NCBI RefSeq assembly: GCF_022669055.1
Contig: NZ_JAJMLW010000003.1
Coordinates: 455,824 to 519,823 of the forward strand
Origin: Adlercreutzia faecimuris
Lineage (GTDB): Bacteria > Actinomycetota > Coriobacteriia > Coriobacteriales > Eggerthellaceae
Length of the DNA stretch: 64,000 bases
Direction of reading: 5' to 3'
The notes beneath the pieces are model-generated. The model was not told where the DNA came from and ran no database searches. It saw only the letters and a list, made by a program, of their open reading frames with translations. The translations under genes were made by a program, and so were the position numbers. Below, piece by piece: positions 25,735 through 39,166 of the stretch (its first letter is position 1; each line of letters starts with the position of its first letter).

Positions 25735-26781
25735 ATGGCCAGCGATACCTTTGAGGCGAGCAGGAAGATCAGCGACGAGATCAAGGCGGACCTTCCCGTC
25801 CACCCCGAGAAGTACGTCATGCTCACGGGCGACCGCCCCACCGGCCGCCTGCACCTCGGCCACTACTTCGGCACCATCCGTGAGCGCGTGCGCCTGCAGG
25901 ACGCCGGCGTCACCTCGCGCATCATCATCGCCGACTACCAGGTCATCACCGACCGCGACACCACCGAGCACATCGCCGACAACGTGCGCAACATGGTCAT
26001 CGACTACCTGGCCTGCGGCATCGACCCGGCGCGCACCATCATCTTCACCCATTCCGCCGTGCCGGCCCTGAACCAGCTCATGCTGCCGTTCCTCTCGCTC
26101 GTCACCGAGGCCGAGCTCCTGCGCAACCCCACGGTGAAGTCCGAGCAGGAGGCGTCGGGCCACGCGCTCACGGGGCTTCTGCTCACCTACCCGGTGCACC
26201 AGGCCTGCGACATCCTGTTCTGCAAGGGCAACGTCGTGCCGGTGGGCAAGGACCAGCTGCCCCACATCGAGCAGACCCGCCAGATCGCGCGCCGCTTCAA
26301 CGAGCGCTACGGCCGCGTCTTCCCCGAGCCCCACGGCCTTCTGACCGAGGCGGTGGAGATCCCCGGCCTGGACGGCCGCAAGATGTCGAAGAGCTACGGC
26401 AACGCCATCGCGCTGTCGGCCACCGCCGAGGAGACGGCCAAGCTCATCAAGAAGTCCAAGACTGACTCCGAGCGCCTCATCACCTTCGACAAGGAGGCGC
26501 GCCCCGGCGTGTCGGCCCTGCTGACGACGGCGGCGCTGTGCACCGGGCGTGACGAGCAGGCCATCGCCGCCGAGATCGCCGACGCCGGCTCCGGCGCGCT
26601 CAAGACCTACGTGACCGAGGCCGTCAACGACTACCTGGCGCCCATCCGCGCCCGCCGCGCCGAGCTCGAGGCCGATCCGGGCTACATCGAGGAGATCCTG
26701 CGCGAGGGCAACCGCCGCGCCAACGAGATCGCCGACGCCACCCTGGACGAGGTGCGCGCCGCCATGGGCATGGTGTACTAG
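25735..26781 (+). CDS. trpS: Tryptophanyl-tRNA synthetase
   Basis: 348 residues, class I synthetase. HIGH region GDRPTGRLHLGHYFGTI, the tryptophan-pocket region with KDQLPHIEQTRQIA, and KMSKS as GRKMSKSYGNAI. ATG at 25735 follows GAGGAGGGG. Compared with the common short bacterial TrpS it has a distinct N-terminus (VMLTGDRPTG), a form frequent in Gram-positive bacteria. It follows the tRNA-Lys terminator, so its own promoter must lie within that short gap or it is read through from the tRNA promoter. Confidence 0.97.
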   Translation: MASDTFEASRKISDEIKADLPVHPEKYVMLTGDRPTGRLHLGHYFGTIRERVRLQDAGVTSRIIIADYQVITDRDTTEHIADNVRNMVIDYLACGIDPARTIIFTHSAVPALNQLMLPFLSLVTEAELLRNPTVKSEQEASGHALTGLLLTYPVHQACDILFCKGNVVPVGKDQLPHIEQTRQIARRFNERYGRVFPEPHGLLTEAVEIPGLDGRKMSKSYGNAIALSATAEETAKLIKKSKTDSERLITFDKEARPGVSALLTTAALCTGRDEQAIAAEIADAGSGALKTYVTEAVNDYLAPIRARRAELEADPGYIEEILREGNRRANEIADATLDEVRAAMGMVY

Positions 26782-26814
26782 CCGCCCGGCCCGCGTCCGC
26801 ACATATACATGCAA

Positions 26815-26840
26815 GAGGGGCGCCCCTGGGGGCGCCCCTC
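26815..26840 (+). terminator. Hairpin after trpS
   Basis: GAGGGGCGCC/GGCGCCCCTC stem, 34 bases after the stop and just before the opposing tRNA-Met. T-poor tail (GTCTTCG). Confidence 0.65.
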
Positions 26841-26848
26841 GTCTTCGC

Positions 26849-26923
26849 TGGTAGGCCCGGCCGGGCTCGAACCGACAACCAAGGGATTATGAGTCCCCTG
26901 CTCCACCATTGAGCTACAGGCCC
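26849..26923 (-). tRNA. tRNA-Met (CAT), elongator or possibly Ile2
   Basis: Minus-strand cloverleaf with GGGCCTG/CGGGCCT acceptor, D-arm TAGCTCAATGGTGGAGCA, anticodon loop CTCATAA (anticodon CAT) and encoded CCA. It lacks the three G-C pairs of an initiator anticodon stem. Elongator Met and lysidine-modified Ile2 cannot be separated by eye. Confidence 0.9.
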
Positions 26924-27045
26924 GCGTCCGCCTCGCGGCGGCGCATCGGCTATTCTAGCCTAAAAGCGCGCCGGGCGCGACGGACGCGGGCCGGCGGCGG
27001 GGAGGCGGGCGGCCCGCCCCCTTCGTTTCTCCACAAACTTACCCC

Positions 27046-27074
27046 TTGCGCCGCCGGCGGGGGAAGGCTAGAAT
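27046..27074 (+). promoter_or_regulatory. Promoter of tRNA-Val
   Basis: -35 TTGCGC (27046-27051), 17-base spacer, -10 TAGAAT (27069-27074), about 40 bases before the tRNA. Confidence 0.7.
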
Positions 27075-27113
27075 AATCGAACGTCATCGGGCAGCAGCCC
27101 TGAGGACGCATCC

Positions 27114-27188
27114 GGTCGCTTGGCTCAGCGGGAGAGCATCGCCTTCACACGGCGGGGGTCACAGGTTCAAATCCTGTAGCGACCACCA
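27114..27188 (+). tRNA. tRNA-Val (CAC)
   Basis: Acceptor GGTCGCT/AGCGACC, D-arm TGGCTCAGCGGGAGAGCA, anticodon loop TTCACAC (anticodon CAC), T-arm ACAGGTTCAAATCCTGT, encoded CCA. Confidence 0.93.
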
Positions 27189-27197
27189 TGAACAGCA

Positions 27198-27222
27198 GGC
27201 CCCTCCACGGAGGGGCCTTTCT
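27198..27222 (+). terminator. Terminator of tRNA-Val
   Basis: GGCCCCTCC-AC-GGAGGGGCC perfect hairpin followed by TTTCTTAT, 9 bases after the tRNA. Confidence 0.88.
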
Positions 27223-27302
27223 TATGCCCCGCGCCCGCGGGGCGCCCACGCCCGCGGCCCCGCGCCGCCGCGCGGGCCCGACCAGGAAGAGGCTAGGGCG
27301 CC

Positions 27303-29375
<2,073 letters not shown>

Positions 29376-29432
29376 CGTGGATTTTCGGGGCGCGGCAGGA
29401 GTCGCGCCCCCGTTGGGGTACACTGTCAAGCT

Positions 29433-30119
29433 ATGTCCAGCAACATCGAACTCATATATATCACCTGCTCCATCCTGAGCTTCGTGCCGGCCCTCGTGCT
29501 GCACGAGGTGGCCCACGGCTTCGCGGCGTGGAAGCTCGGCGACCCCACGGCCAAGCGCTCGGGGCGCCTGTCGCTCAACCCCCTCAAGCACATCGACCCC
29601 TTCGGCACGGTGATCCTGCCCCTCATGCTCATGCTCATGAACATGCCCGTCTTCGGCTACGCCAAGCCCGTGCCCTACAACCCGCGCTACTTCAAGGACC
29701 CGCGCAGAGGCGACGTCATCGTGGGCCTGGCGGGCCCGGCCGCCAACCTGGCCATGGCCTGCGTCGCGGCGGCGGTGGCGTGGCTGCTGCTCGACCCGGC
29801 GCGCGGCGGCCTGCTCTCCAACGATCTGTTCTCCTACTTCTACCTGTGGTTCCTTCCGCAGTTCGCGCTCGTGAACCTGTTCCTCATGTTCTTCAACCTG
29901 CTGCCCATCCCGCCGCTCGACGGCTCGTCCATCTTCGCCCTGCTCATCCCGGCTCGGTACCTGCCGAAGTACTACCGCATCCAGCAGTATGCCTTCCCCG
30001 TGTTCATGGTCGCGGTGGTGCTCCTGCCCTACCTCATCCACGTGAACCCGTTCTCGTGGTACCTGGGGGCGACGGCCGGCAACCTGGGCAACCTGCTGTT
30101 CCCGTTCCGCATCTACTAG
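29433..30119 (+). CDS. Site-2 protease family membrane metalloprotease (M50)
   Basis: 228 residues with about six hydrophobic segments. Zinc motif LHEVAHGFAAW (HExxH near residue 24) and the third-ligand motif NLLPIPPLDGS. The short form without PDZ domain is common beside scpA-scpB in Gram-positive bacteria. The ATG at 29433 has no Shine-Dalgarno; instead a -10-like TACACT ends 8 bases upstream (29419-29424), so the mRNA may be leaderless. The physiological substrate is unknown. Confidence 0.92.
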   Translation: MSSNIELIYITCSILSFVPALVLHEVAHGFAAWKLGDPTAKRSGRLSLNPLKHIDPFGTVILPLMLMLMNMPVFGYAKPVPYNPRYFKDPRRGDVIVGLAGPAANLAMACVAAAVAWLLLDPARGGLLSNDLFSYFYLWFLPQFALVNLFLMFFNLLPIPPLDGSSIFALLIPARYLPKYYRIQQYAFPVFMVAVVLLPYLIHVNPFSWYLGATAGNLGNLLFPFRIY

Positions 30120-30128
30120 GGGGCGCCC

Positions 30129-30923
30129 GTGTCGTACAAGGTTCGCATCGAGAGCTTCGAGGGCCCCTTCGACCTTCTGCTGTACCTGGTCAGCCGCCAG
30201 AAGGTGGACATTGGCGCCATCTCCATCACCGAGATCGCCGACCAGTACCTCGAGGAGGTCTCCCACATGGACGACCTCGACCTGGACGTGGCGAGCGACT
30301 TTCTGCTGGTGGCCTCGACGCTTCTGGAGATCAAGGCCCAGAGCCTCATCCCGCGCCCGCGCGACGAGGTGGACGAGGAGCTGGCCGAGCTCGCGCCGTC
30401 GGAGGCCCGCGACATCCTGGTGGCGCGCCTTCTGGAGTACAAGAAGTTCAAGAACGCGTCGGCGGCGCTCCACGCGCGCTTCATCGCCGAGGGCCGCATG
30501 CACACGCGCCCCTTCGGCCCGGACGCGCCGTTTCTGGCGCTCATGCCCGACTTCCTGCGCGGCGTGACCGTCGACTCGCTGGCGCTCCTGGCCGCGGCGG
30601 CCATGGCGCGGCGCGAGGTGTTCCTGCTGGAGTCCGAGCACATCGCCGCCAAGCCCATCCCCGTGGAGGTGCACGTGCGCGCCATCCACCAGCGCATCGT
30701 GAACCGCGGCCACCTCATGTTCTCCGACCTGGTGAGCGAGTCCACGGCGCCGGCCGTGGTGGTGGTCACGTTCCTGGCCATCCTGGAGCTGTACAAGCGG
30801 TCCATGGTGCGCCTCGAGCAGCGCGACGCGTTCGGCGACATCGCCATCGACTACATCGAGGGCTCGGGAGAGCTCAACCTGGAGGGGGCCGACGGGCTCA
30901 CCTCCGTGGGCGAGGAGGGATAA
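30129..30923 (+). CDS. scpA: Segregation and condensation protein A
   Basis: 264 residues. Kleisin subunit of the SMC-ScpAB chromosome condensation complex: YKVRIESFEGPFDLLLYLV (partly quoted) at the N-terminus binds the SMC neck, then DLDLDVASDFLLVASTLLEI, and the C-terminal winged helix with VVTFLAILELYKRSMV. GTG start at 30129 with AGGGGGCGCCC upstream, 9 bases after the protease stop. scpB follows after 3 bases. Confidence 0.96.
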   Translation: MSYKVRIESFEGPFDLLLYLVSRQKVDIGAISITEIADQYLEEVSHMDDLDLDVASDFLLVASTLLEIKAQSLIPRPRDEVDEELAELAPSEARDILVARLLEYKKFKNASAALHARFIAEGRMHTRPFGPDAPFLALMPDFLRGVTVDSLALLAAAAMARREVFLLESEHIAAKPIPVEVHVRAIHQRIVNRGHLMFSDLVSESTAPAVVVVTFLAILELYKRSMVRLEQRDAFGDIAIDYIEGSGELNLEGADGLTSVGEEG

Positions 30924-30926
30924 GCC

Positions 30927-31823
30927 ATGTTCCAGGGACTGCAGGAGGCGCAGGTCAAGGGCGCCGTCGAGGCGATGCTCTTCGTCACTGACGAGCCGGT
31001 GGGCGTCATCGCGCTGGCGGACATGCTGGAGTGCGACCCGGCGCTGGTGGAGCGCGCCTGCCACGAGCTGCGCGACGACCTGGCCGCGCGCGAGGGCGGC
31101 ATCCAGCTGCGCGAGGTGGCCGGCGGCTGGCGGCTGTTCACGCACCCGGCCTACCACGAGCTGATCGAGCGCTACGTGCTGTCGTGGGACACGCGCAAGC
31201 TGTCGGGCGCGGCCATGGAGACGCTCGCCATCATCGCCTACACCCAGCCCGTCACCCGCGCCGGCATCGCGTCGGTGCGCGGCGTGAGCTCGGACAGCGC
31301 GGTCAACTCGCTGGTGGAGAAGGGGCTCGTGCGCGAGGCCGGCACCGCCGACACCCCGGGCAACCCGACGCTGTACGCCACCACCCGCGCCTTCCTGGAG
31401 AAGTTCGGGCTGCGCTCGCCCGCCGACCTGCCCGACCTGGCCGAGTTCGCGCCCGACGAGGAGACGCGCCGCCTCATCACCGAGCGCCTGAGCGCCACCC
31501 GGTCCGAGGCCGGCGTCACCGATGAGCAGGCGCGCCTCATGGCCGCCGACCTGGCCGAGGGCGACGAGGAGGCCTTCCTGTTCGAGGAGGAGGCCCTGCT
31601 CGGCCCGGACGCCGCGGCGGCGACGCTGGGCGCCGTGGCCGCGGGGGGCGCCGTCGCGCTCGCCGAGGGGGCGGCCGTGGCGGCCTGGGCGCCGGCCGAG
31701 CCGGACGCGCCGGCGGGCGCGCGCTCGGCCGAGGCGATGTTCGCCGAGGCCATCGCCTCGACGCTCGGCGTGGTCGACAAGATCGACTTCGACGCCCTCA
31801 CCTTCGAGACCGACGATGAGTAG
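30927..31823 (+). CDS. scpB: Segregation and condensation protein B
   Basis: 298 residues. Two winged-helix domains in the first 185 residues: KGAVEAMLFVTDEPVGV, ETLAIIAYTQPVTRAGIASVRG (quoted in part) and LVEKGLVREAGTADTPGNP. Most ScpB proteins end there at about 190-200 residues; here a 100-residue acidic then Ala/Gly-rich tail follows (EALLGPDAAAATLGAVAAGG). It bridges ScpA and SMC. Three bases after scpA, with GAGGAGGGAT before the ATG. Confidence 0.95.
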   Translation: MFQGLQEAQVKGAVEAMLFVTDEPVGVIALADMLECDPALVERACHELRDDLAAREGGIQLREVAGGWRLFTHPAYHELIERYVLSWDTRKLSGAAMETLAIIAYTQPVTRAGIASVRGVSSDSAVNSLVEKGLVREAGTADTPGNPTLYATTRAFLEKFGLRSPADLPDLAEFAPDEETRRLITERLSATRSEAGVTDEQARLMAADLAEGDEEAFLFEEEALLGPDAAAATLGAVAAGGAVALAEGAAVAAWAPAEPDAPAGARSAEAMFAEAIASTLGVVDKIDFDALTFETDDE

Positions 31824-31829
31824 CGCCCC

Positions 31830-32651
31830 ATGGGCGAGGTGAGGCTCCAGAAGTTCCTGGCGCGGGCCGGGGTGGCGTCGCGGCGCCATGCCGAGGAGCT
31901 CATCGCGGCGGGGCGGGTGACGGTGAACGGCGACGTCGCCGACGAGCTGGGCGTGAAGGTGGACCCGGATGCCGACGCGGTGGCGGTGGACGGCGCGCCC
32001 GTCGCCCCGCCGCGGGAGGCCGTCACCCTCATGCTCCACAAGCCGGCCGGCTACGTGACCACCATGGACGACCCCCAGGGGCGGCCCACCGTGGCCGGGC
32101 TCGTGCCCGCCGGCGAGCTGCCGGGGCTCTACCCGGTGGGGCGGCTGGACGCCGACACGACCGGCCTTCTGCTGTTCACCACCGACGGCGAGCTGGGGCA
32201 CGCCCTCATGCACCCGCGCCGCCACGTCCCCAAGACCTACGTCGCCCTGGTGGAGGGCACGCCCGACGAGGGCGACCTCGACCAGCTGCGCCGCGGCGTG
32301 CGCCTGTCCGACGGCCTGACGCTGCCCGCGCGGGCGCACGTGGCCCGCGGCGAGGAGGCCGCCTGGGCCGCAGCGGCGGTGGGGGACGGCGCCGGGGCGA
32401 GCGGGCGGGCGCGCCGCCACGGCGGCCGGCGCTCGCGGGAGGCGCTTGCGGGCGGGGGCTCCTACGTGGTGGTGGAGCTGCGCCAGGGCCGCAAGCGCCA
32501 GGTGCGCCGCATGCTCGAGGCGGTGGGCCATCCCGTGATCGCCCTGCACCGCCAGGCGCTCGGCCCGCTGGACCTGGGGGGCCTGCCGCGCGGGGAGTGG
32601 CGCGAGCTCACGTGCGAGGAGGTCCGCGCCCTGCGCGACGCCTCGGCCTAG
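31830..32651 (+). CDS. Ribosomal large-subunit pseudouridine synthase, RluB/RsuA family
   Basis: 273 residues. N-terminal S4 RNA-binding domain (RLQKFLARAGVASRRHAEELI..GRVTVNG), then the catalytic motif YPVGRLDADTTGLLLFT with the nucleophilic Asp, and the C-terminal RQGRKRQVRRMLEAVGHPV. It likely makes a pseudouridine in 23S rRNA, as usual for the homologue next to scpB. A 40-residue Ala/Arg/Gly insertion (about 175-212) lies between the catalytic and C-terminal motifs and is not typical of the family. Confidence 0.93.
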   Translation: MGEVRLQKFLARAGVASRRHAEELIAAGRVTVNGDVADELGVKVDPDADAVAVDGAPVAPPREAVTLMLHKPAGYVTTMDDPQGRPTVAGLVPAGELPGLYPVGRLDADTTGLLLFTTDGELGHALMHPRRHVPKTYVALVEGTPDEGDLDQLRRGVRLSDGLTLPARAHVARGEEAAWAAAAVGDGAGASGRARRHGGRRSREALAGGGSYVVVELRQGRKRQVRRMLEAVGHPVIALHRQALGPLDLGGLPRGEWRELTCEEVRALRDASA

Positions 32652-32849
32652 CGCGGGAGGAGGGCGCAGCGCGCCCGCGCCGCCCGCGGGGCGCGAACCG
32701 TGTGCGCCGTCCTCCGCCGTCCGCCCTGCTCCCTCCTCGCGCGCGCCCGCAGGGCGCGAACCGCGCGCGTCGCTCTTCGCCGCCCACCCCAAAGGTAAGC
32801 CGAAGGTTACGTTTTTCGCCATCCCTTCGTCTCGGTAACGAAACGGTAC

Positions 32850-32861
32850 TAAACTGGGCGG
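32850..32861 (+). promoter_or_regulatory. Candidate promoter of the hybrid kinase operon
   Basis: TAAACT followed directly by GGGCGG (32850-32861), 42 bases before the kinase start; the identical 12-mer lies before fetA at 8058. A possible -35 TTCGTC is 18 bases upstream. GGTAACG and CGGTAC elements nearby may form an operator. Confidence 0.4.
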
Positions 32862-32902
32862 TGGGAAGATCACGCCGCGGGAGCTTCGGGGAGGAGGGGC
32901 CT

Positions 32903-35094
<2,192 letters not shown>

Positions 35095-35098
<4 letters not shown>

Positions 35099-36441
35099 GC
35101 GCCCGCCCCCGCTTTTCCGCCCGCGCCGCCCGGCGCCTGGCCGCCCTCGCCGCCGCGGCGGCGCTCGCCTGCGCGCTTCTGCCCGCGGCCGGCTGCGGGC
35201 CGGCCGAGGAGCCGGTGCACCTGACCATCAAGGTGCCCCGCACGAGCCACAGCGTGTCCTTCGACCCGGACGTCACCCAGATCGACCAGGTGATCGCCGC
35301 CGCCGCCGAGGACTTCGCCGCCTCCTACGACGGGCCGCCGGTCGAGGTGGAGGTGGAGGTCTTCGAGCAGAACCGCTACGACGAGGCCGTCGTGGGCTGC
35401 TTCGACACGCCGCGGGCCGCCGACGTGCTCTACGGCGACTACTTCAACATATCCACCTACGTCCACAGCGGGCGCGTGGTGTCGCTCGACGACGTCATCG
35501 ACCCGGCCGTGCGCGCCGACGTCTACGACTACCTGTGGTCCATGAGCGAGGTGGGCGGTCGCACCTACCTCATGCCGTACCTGGCGCGGCAGAACGTGCT
35601 GGCCTACAACAAGGAGCTCTTCCACGCCGCGGGGCTCGACGGCTACGTGCGCGACGGCGTCATCCAGTCGTGGACGCGCGAGGAGTGGGAGCAGGTGCTC
35701 GACGCCCTGGCGGCCAACCTGCCCGAGGGCACGTTCCCGATGATGATGTACGCCCACAGCTCCCAGGGCGACACCCACGTGATGACGCTCCTGCGCAGCG
35801 CCGGGTCGCCCTTCTTCGACGACGAGGGCCGCTTCGCCCTGTCCGAGCCCGCCGGCGTCGAGGCGCTGCGGTGGCTCCAGGACGGCGTGGCGCGGGGCTG
35901 GTACCCGCCCCATGCCGAGAACCTGGAGATCGAGGACTGCTCGAGCCTGTTCCGCAACGGCCAGCTGGCCATCTACATGGTGAACAACGTGTCGCTCGGG
36001 CGCTACGGCGACAGCATCGGGCTGGTCAACTTCCCCGGCCCGGGCCCGGAGGGCTGCGCGACCACGTTCGTGTCAGGCTTCGAGGTGTTCGACAACGGCG
36101 ACGCGCGCACGGTGCAGGCGGCCAAGGACTTCATCGCCTACGTCTACGGCGACGCCGGGTGGCTCGACTACGCGGCGGGGACGCTGCCGGCCTCCCAGGC
36201 GGTGGCCGAGCGCTACGGCGACGACATCCCCGGTTTCGACCTGTTCCGCGCCAACGCCCGCAACGTGGTGGACTTCACCGGCACCAACCCCAACACCCGC
36301 GGCGTGCGCGAGGTGTTCTACCTGTGCATGGCCGACCTCCTGCGCGGGGAGGCGACCCCCGAGGAGGTGGCCGCGGCCATCGACGGGCAGTGCAACCGCG
36401 CCATCGACGAGGGCTGGGCCGCCAGCGAGCTGCACCCCTAG
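35095..36441 (+). CDS. Extracellular solute-binding lipoprotein, no cognate permease
   Basis: 448 residues; ATG at 35095 overlapping the kinase stop, GGAAGGAG upstream. The signal peptide ends in a lipobox (LPAAGC, Cys34), so it is membrane-anchored outside the cell. The body has the cluster-1 sugar-type binding-protein pattern: DVLYGDYFNISTYVHSGRV, LMPYLARQNVLAYNKELF, GRFALSEPAGVEAL, FRNGQLAIYMVN and AKDFIAYVYGDAGWL. No ABC permease or ATPase gene is nearby. Coupling to a hybrid kinase suggests a sensory rather than transport role, as with other periplasmic sensor partners; this is inference. Confidence 0.88.
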
Positions 36442-36615
36442 CGCCGCAGCGCGGGCCCCGCAGCCCGGAAACTTGCCGGATTCGCGCCATTCGCCCTGGC
36501 CGCGCCCGCCGATGGTGCTACGATAGGGCGTCGCACGCGGGGCGGGGAGGCCCGCCCGCGCGCCGCGAGCGGGAAGGCCCGCCCGCGAGCCCCCACCCGA
36601 GGACGGAAGAGAACC

Positions 36616-37821
36616 GTGACCGATCCCATCGCGGCCCCCGCGGCCGCCGACACCCCCGGCGCCGACGCCGCGCGCCGCCAGCCCTTCGACGCCATCGCCA
36701 TCGTGGGCCTGGGCCTCATCGGCGCCTCGCTCGCCGCCGCCGTCACCGAGGCCTTCCCCGACGCCGAGGTCGTCGGCGTCGACGTGGACGCCCGCGCCCG
36801 CGCCCTCGCCGCCGAGCGCGGCTGGACGGCCCGGGCCCTGGCCCCGGACGACCCGGCGCTGGCCGACTTCGTGCGCGAGCGCTGCGACCTGGTGGTCATC
36901 GCCACGCCCGTGGCCTGCGTGGACGACTACTTCCGCGCGCTGGCCGACTGGGGCTTCGACGGCGTCGTCACCGACACCATCTCCACCAAGGCCCACGTGC
37001 TCGAGGCGGCCGCCGACCTTCTGCCCGAGCCGCGTAACTACGTGCCGGGCCACCCGATGACCGGGTCCGAGGTCAACGGCGTCGACGGCGCGCGCACCGA
37101 CCTGTTCAAGGGGACGAACTGGATCCTCTGCCCCGACGCCGACACGGTGCCCGAGCACTTCCAGCGCCTCCACGAGCTCATCACCGGGATGGAGGCGCGC
37201 GTCGTGTCGCTGCGCCGCGAGGAGCACGACCGCGCCGTGGCCATCGTGAGCCACGTGCCGCACATGGTGGCGTCCTCCCTCGTCGAGCTGGCCAGCCGCC
37301 ACGCCGACGACACCCAGTCGCTCATGCGCCTGGCCGCGGGCGGCTTCAAGGACACCACCCGCGTGGCCGCCGGCTCGCCGAAGCTGTGGTGCGGCATCGC
37401 CTTCGACAACGCGGCCGCCCTGCGCGACGGGCTCGTGGAGATGCAGGGCATCATCGGGTCGTTCGTCGACGCGCTCGAGGCCGGCGACCGCGGTGCGTTC
37501 ACCGACCTCCTCGTCCAGGCCGCCGACGCCCGCCGGGCGTTGCCGGCCGCCTGGGTGCCCTCCACCGACAACCTGCTGGAGGTGCGCGTGCCCATGGTCA
37601 ACCGCGCCGGCGTCGTGGCCGAGGTGACCACCATCGCCAGCTCCGTCGGCTGCAACATCCAGTCCATCGAGATCGACCACGTGTCCGAGGGCAACGCCGT
37701 GCTCTCCCTCATCCTCACCGACGAGGGGGACGTGGGCCAGCTCTCGCTCCAGCTCATCAAGGCCGGCTTCTCCGTGTCGTTCAGCCCCATCCTGGTGAAG
37801 GAGTACGCCCATGTCGACTAG
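36616..37821 (+). CDS. tyrA: Prephenate dehydrogenase with C-terminal ACT domain
   Basis: 401 residues. NAD(P)-dependent oxidative decarboxylation of prephenate on the way to tyrosine. Rossmann motif AIVGLGLIGAS (about 28-38), VGVDVD, the active-site region GHPMTGSEVNG, and VSHVPHMVASSL. The last 75 residues (VRVPMVNRAGVVAEVTTIAS, NIQSIEIDHVSEGNAVLSL) are an ACT domain, probably sensing tyrosine. GTG start at 36616, GGAAGAG upstream. Its end overlaps aroA by 11 bases. Confidence 0.95.
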   Translation: MTDPIAAPAAADTPGADAARRQPFDAIAIVGLGLIGASLAAAVTEAFPDAEVVGVDVDARARALAAERGWTARALAPDDPALADFVRERCDLVVIATPVACVDDYFRALADWGFDGVVTDTISTKAHVLEAAADLLPEPRNYVPGHPMTGSEVNGVDGARTDLFKGTNWILCPDADTVPEHFQRLHELITGMEARVVSLRREEHDRAVAIVSHVPHMVASSLVELASRHADDTQSLMRLAAGGFKDTTRVAAGSPKLWCGIAFDNAAALRDGLVEMQGIIGSFVDALEAGDRGAFTDLLVQAADARRALPAAWVPSTDNLLEVRVPMVNRAGVVAEVTTIASSVGCNIQSIEIDHVSEGNAVLSLILTDEGDVGQLSLQLIKAGFSVSFSPILVKEYAHVD

Positions 37822-39166
37822 CCCCGCCCCCGGCGCCCCGCGCGCCTTCGGCCCCGAGACCCTCATCGAGCCCCTGTGCGGCCCGCTCGCAGGCGAGGCG
37901 CGCGTGCCGGGGGACAAGTCCATCTCGCACCGCGCGGTCATCTTCGCCGCCATGGCCGAGGGCACGTCCCGCCTCACCGGCGTGCTCGACTCCCAGGACG
38001 TGCGCTCGTCCATCGGCGCCGTGCACGCCCTCGGGGCCGCGCCCGACCTGGCCGTCCAGCCCGACGGCAGCCTGGCCGGCACCGTCACCGGCTGGGGCGC
38101 GGCCGGCCCGCGCCAGCCCGCCGGCCCCATCGACTGCGGCAACTCCGGCACCACGGCGCGCCTGCTCATGGGCGTTGTGGCCCCGTGGCCCGTCACCGTC
38201 GAGCTCACCGGCGACGAGTCGCTCCAGCGCCGCCCCATGCGCCGCATCACCGCGCCGCTCATGAAGATGGGCGCGCGCTTCGAGCCCGCCGGGCGCGAGA
38301 CGCTGCCCCTCACGGAGACGGGCAGCGCCGCCCTGCGCGCCATCGACTACGACGCGCCCATGGCGTCGGCCCAGCTCAAGACGGCGGTGCTCCTGGCCGG
38401 CGTCTTCGCCCACGGCACCACGACGCTGCGCGAGCCCGCGCCGTCGCGCAACCACACCGAGCTCATGCTGCCGGAGTTCGGCGTGCCCACCACGGCCGCC
38501 GCGCGCCTGGCGTCGGTGACCGGGCCGGCCGCCATGACGGCCGCCGACGTGACGGTGCCGGGCGACCCCTCCTCGGCCGCCTTCCCCGTGTGCGCCGCCC
38601 TCATGCGGCCGGGCAGTCGCCTCACGGTGGAGAACGTGAGCCTCGCGCCCGCGCGCACCGGCTTCGTGCGCACCCTCGAGCGCATGGGCGCCGACATCGC
38701 GGTGCGCCACGAGGGCCAGGAGGGCAAGGAGCCCCGCGGCGCCATCGACGTGGCCTACACGCCCGTCCTGCGCGGCTGCGAGGTGCCGGCCCAGCACATC
38801 GCCTCGCTCGTGGACGAGGTGCCGGTGCTCGCGCTGGTGGCGGCCCGCGCCCGCGGCGTCACCGTCTTCAAGGACGTGTCCGAGCTGCGCGTGAAGGAGA
38901 CCGACCGCCTGGCCGCCATCATCGAGGGGCTCGCGCTGCTCGGCGTGGAGGCCTGGGAGGACGGCGACGACCTGTGCGTCGAGGGCGACCCGGCGCTCGA
39001 GGTGCCCGCGGGGCTCGTCTTCGACTCCCGCGGCGACCACCGCCTGGCCATGACCTGGGCGCTGGTGGGCCTCACCGGGCAGGTGCCCGTCACGGTGCGC
39101 GACTTCGGCTGCGTGGCCGTGAGCTACCCGAACTTCCTCGACGACATGGAAAGGCTGGCGAAGTAG
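37811..39166 (+). CDS. aroA: 3-phosphoshikimate 1-carboxyvinyltransferase (EPSP synthase)
   Basis: 451 residues. Joins shikimate-3-phosphate and PEP in the chorismate pathway. The PEP/S3P site GDKSISHRAVIFAAMAEG near the N-terminus, IDCGNSGTTARLLMG, RRPMRRI, SAQLKTAVLLAG, RVKETDRLAAI and DHRLAMTWALVGL are all present. ATG at 37811 lies inside the tyrA end (AAGGAG upstream). cmk begins at the base after the stop, so tyrA-aroA-cmk are tightly coupled. Confidence 0.97.
   Translation: MSTSPAPGAPRAFGPETLIEPLCGPLAGEARVPGDKSISHRAVIFAAMAEGTSRLTGVLDSQDVRSSIGAVHALGAAPDLAVQPDGSLAGTVTGWGAAGPRQPAGPIDCGNSGTTARLLMGVVAPWPVTVELTGDESLQRRPMRRITAPLMKMGARFEPAGRETLPLTETGSAALRAIDYDAPMASAQLKTAVLLAGVFAHGTTTLREPAPSRNHTELMLPEFGVPTTAAARLASVTGPAAMTAADVTVPGDPSSAAFPVCAALMRPGSRLTVENVSLAPARTGFVRTLERMGADIAVRHEGQEGKEPRGAIDVAYTPVLRGCEVPAQHIASLVDEVPVLALVAARARGVTVFKDVSELRVKETDRLAAIIEGLALLGVEAWEDGDDLCVEGDPALEVPAGLVFDSRGDHRLAMTWALVGLTGQVPVTVRDFGCVAVSYPNFLDDMERLAK

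Noticed and set aside
25735..26781. T-box or other riboswitch before trpS or argS
   Set aside because: The upstream gaps are too short or filled by tRNA terminators, and no T-box core was seen.
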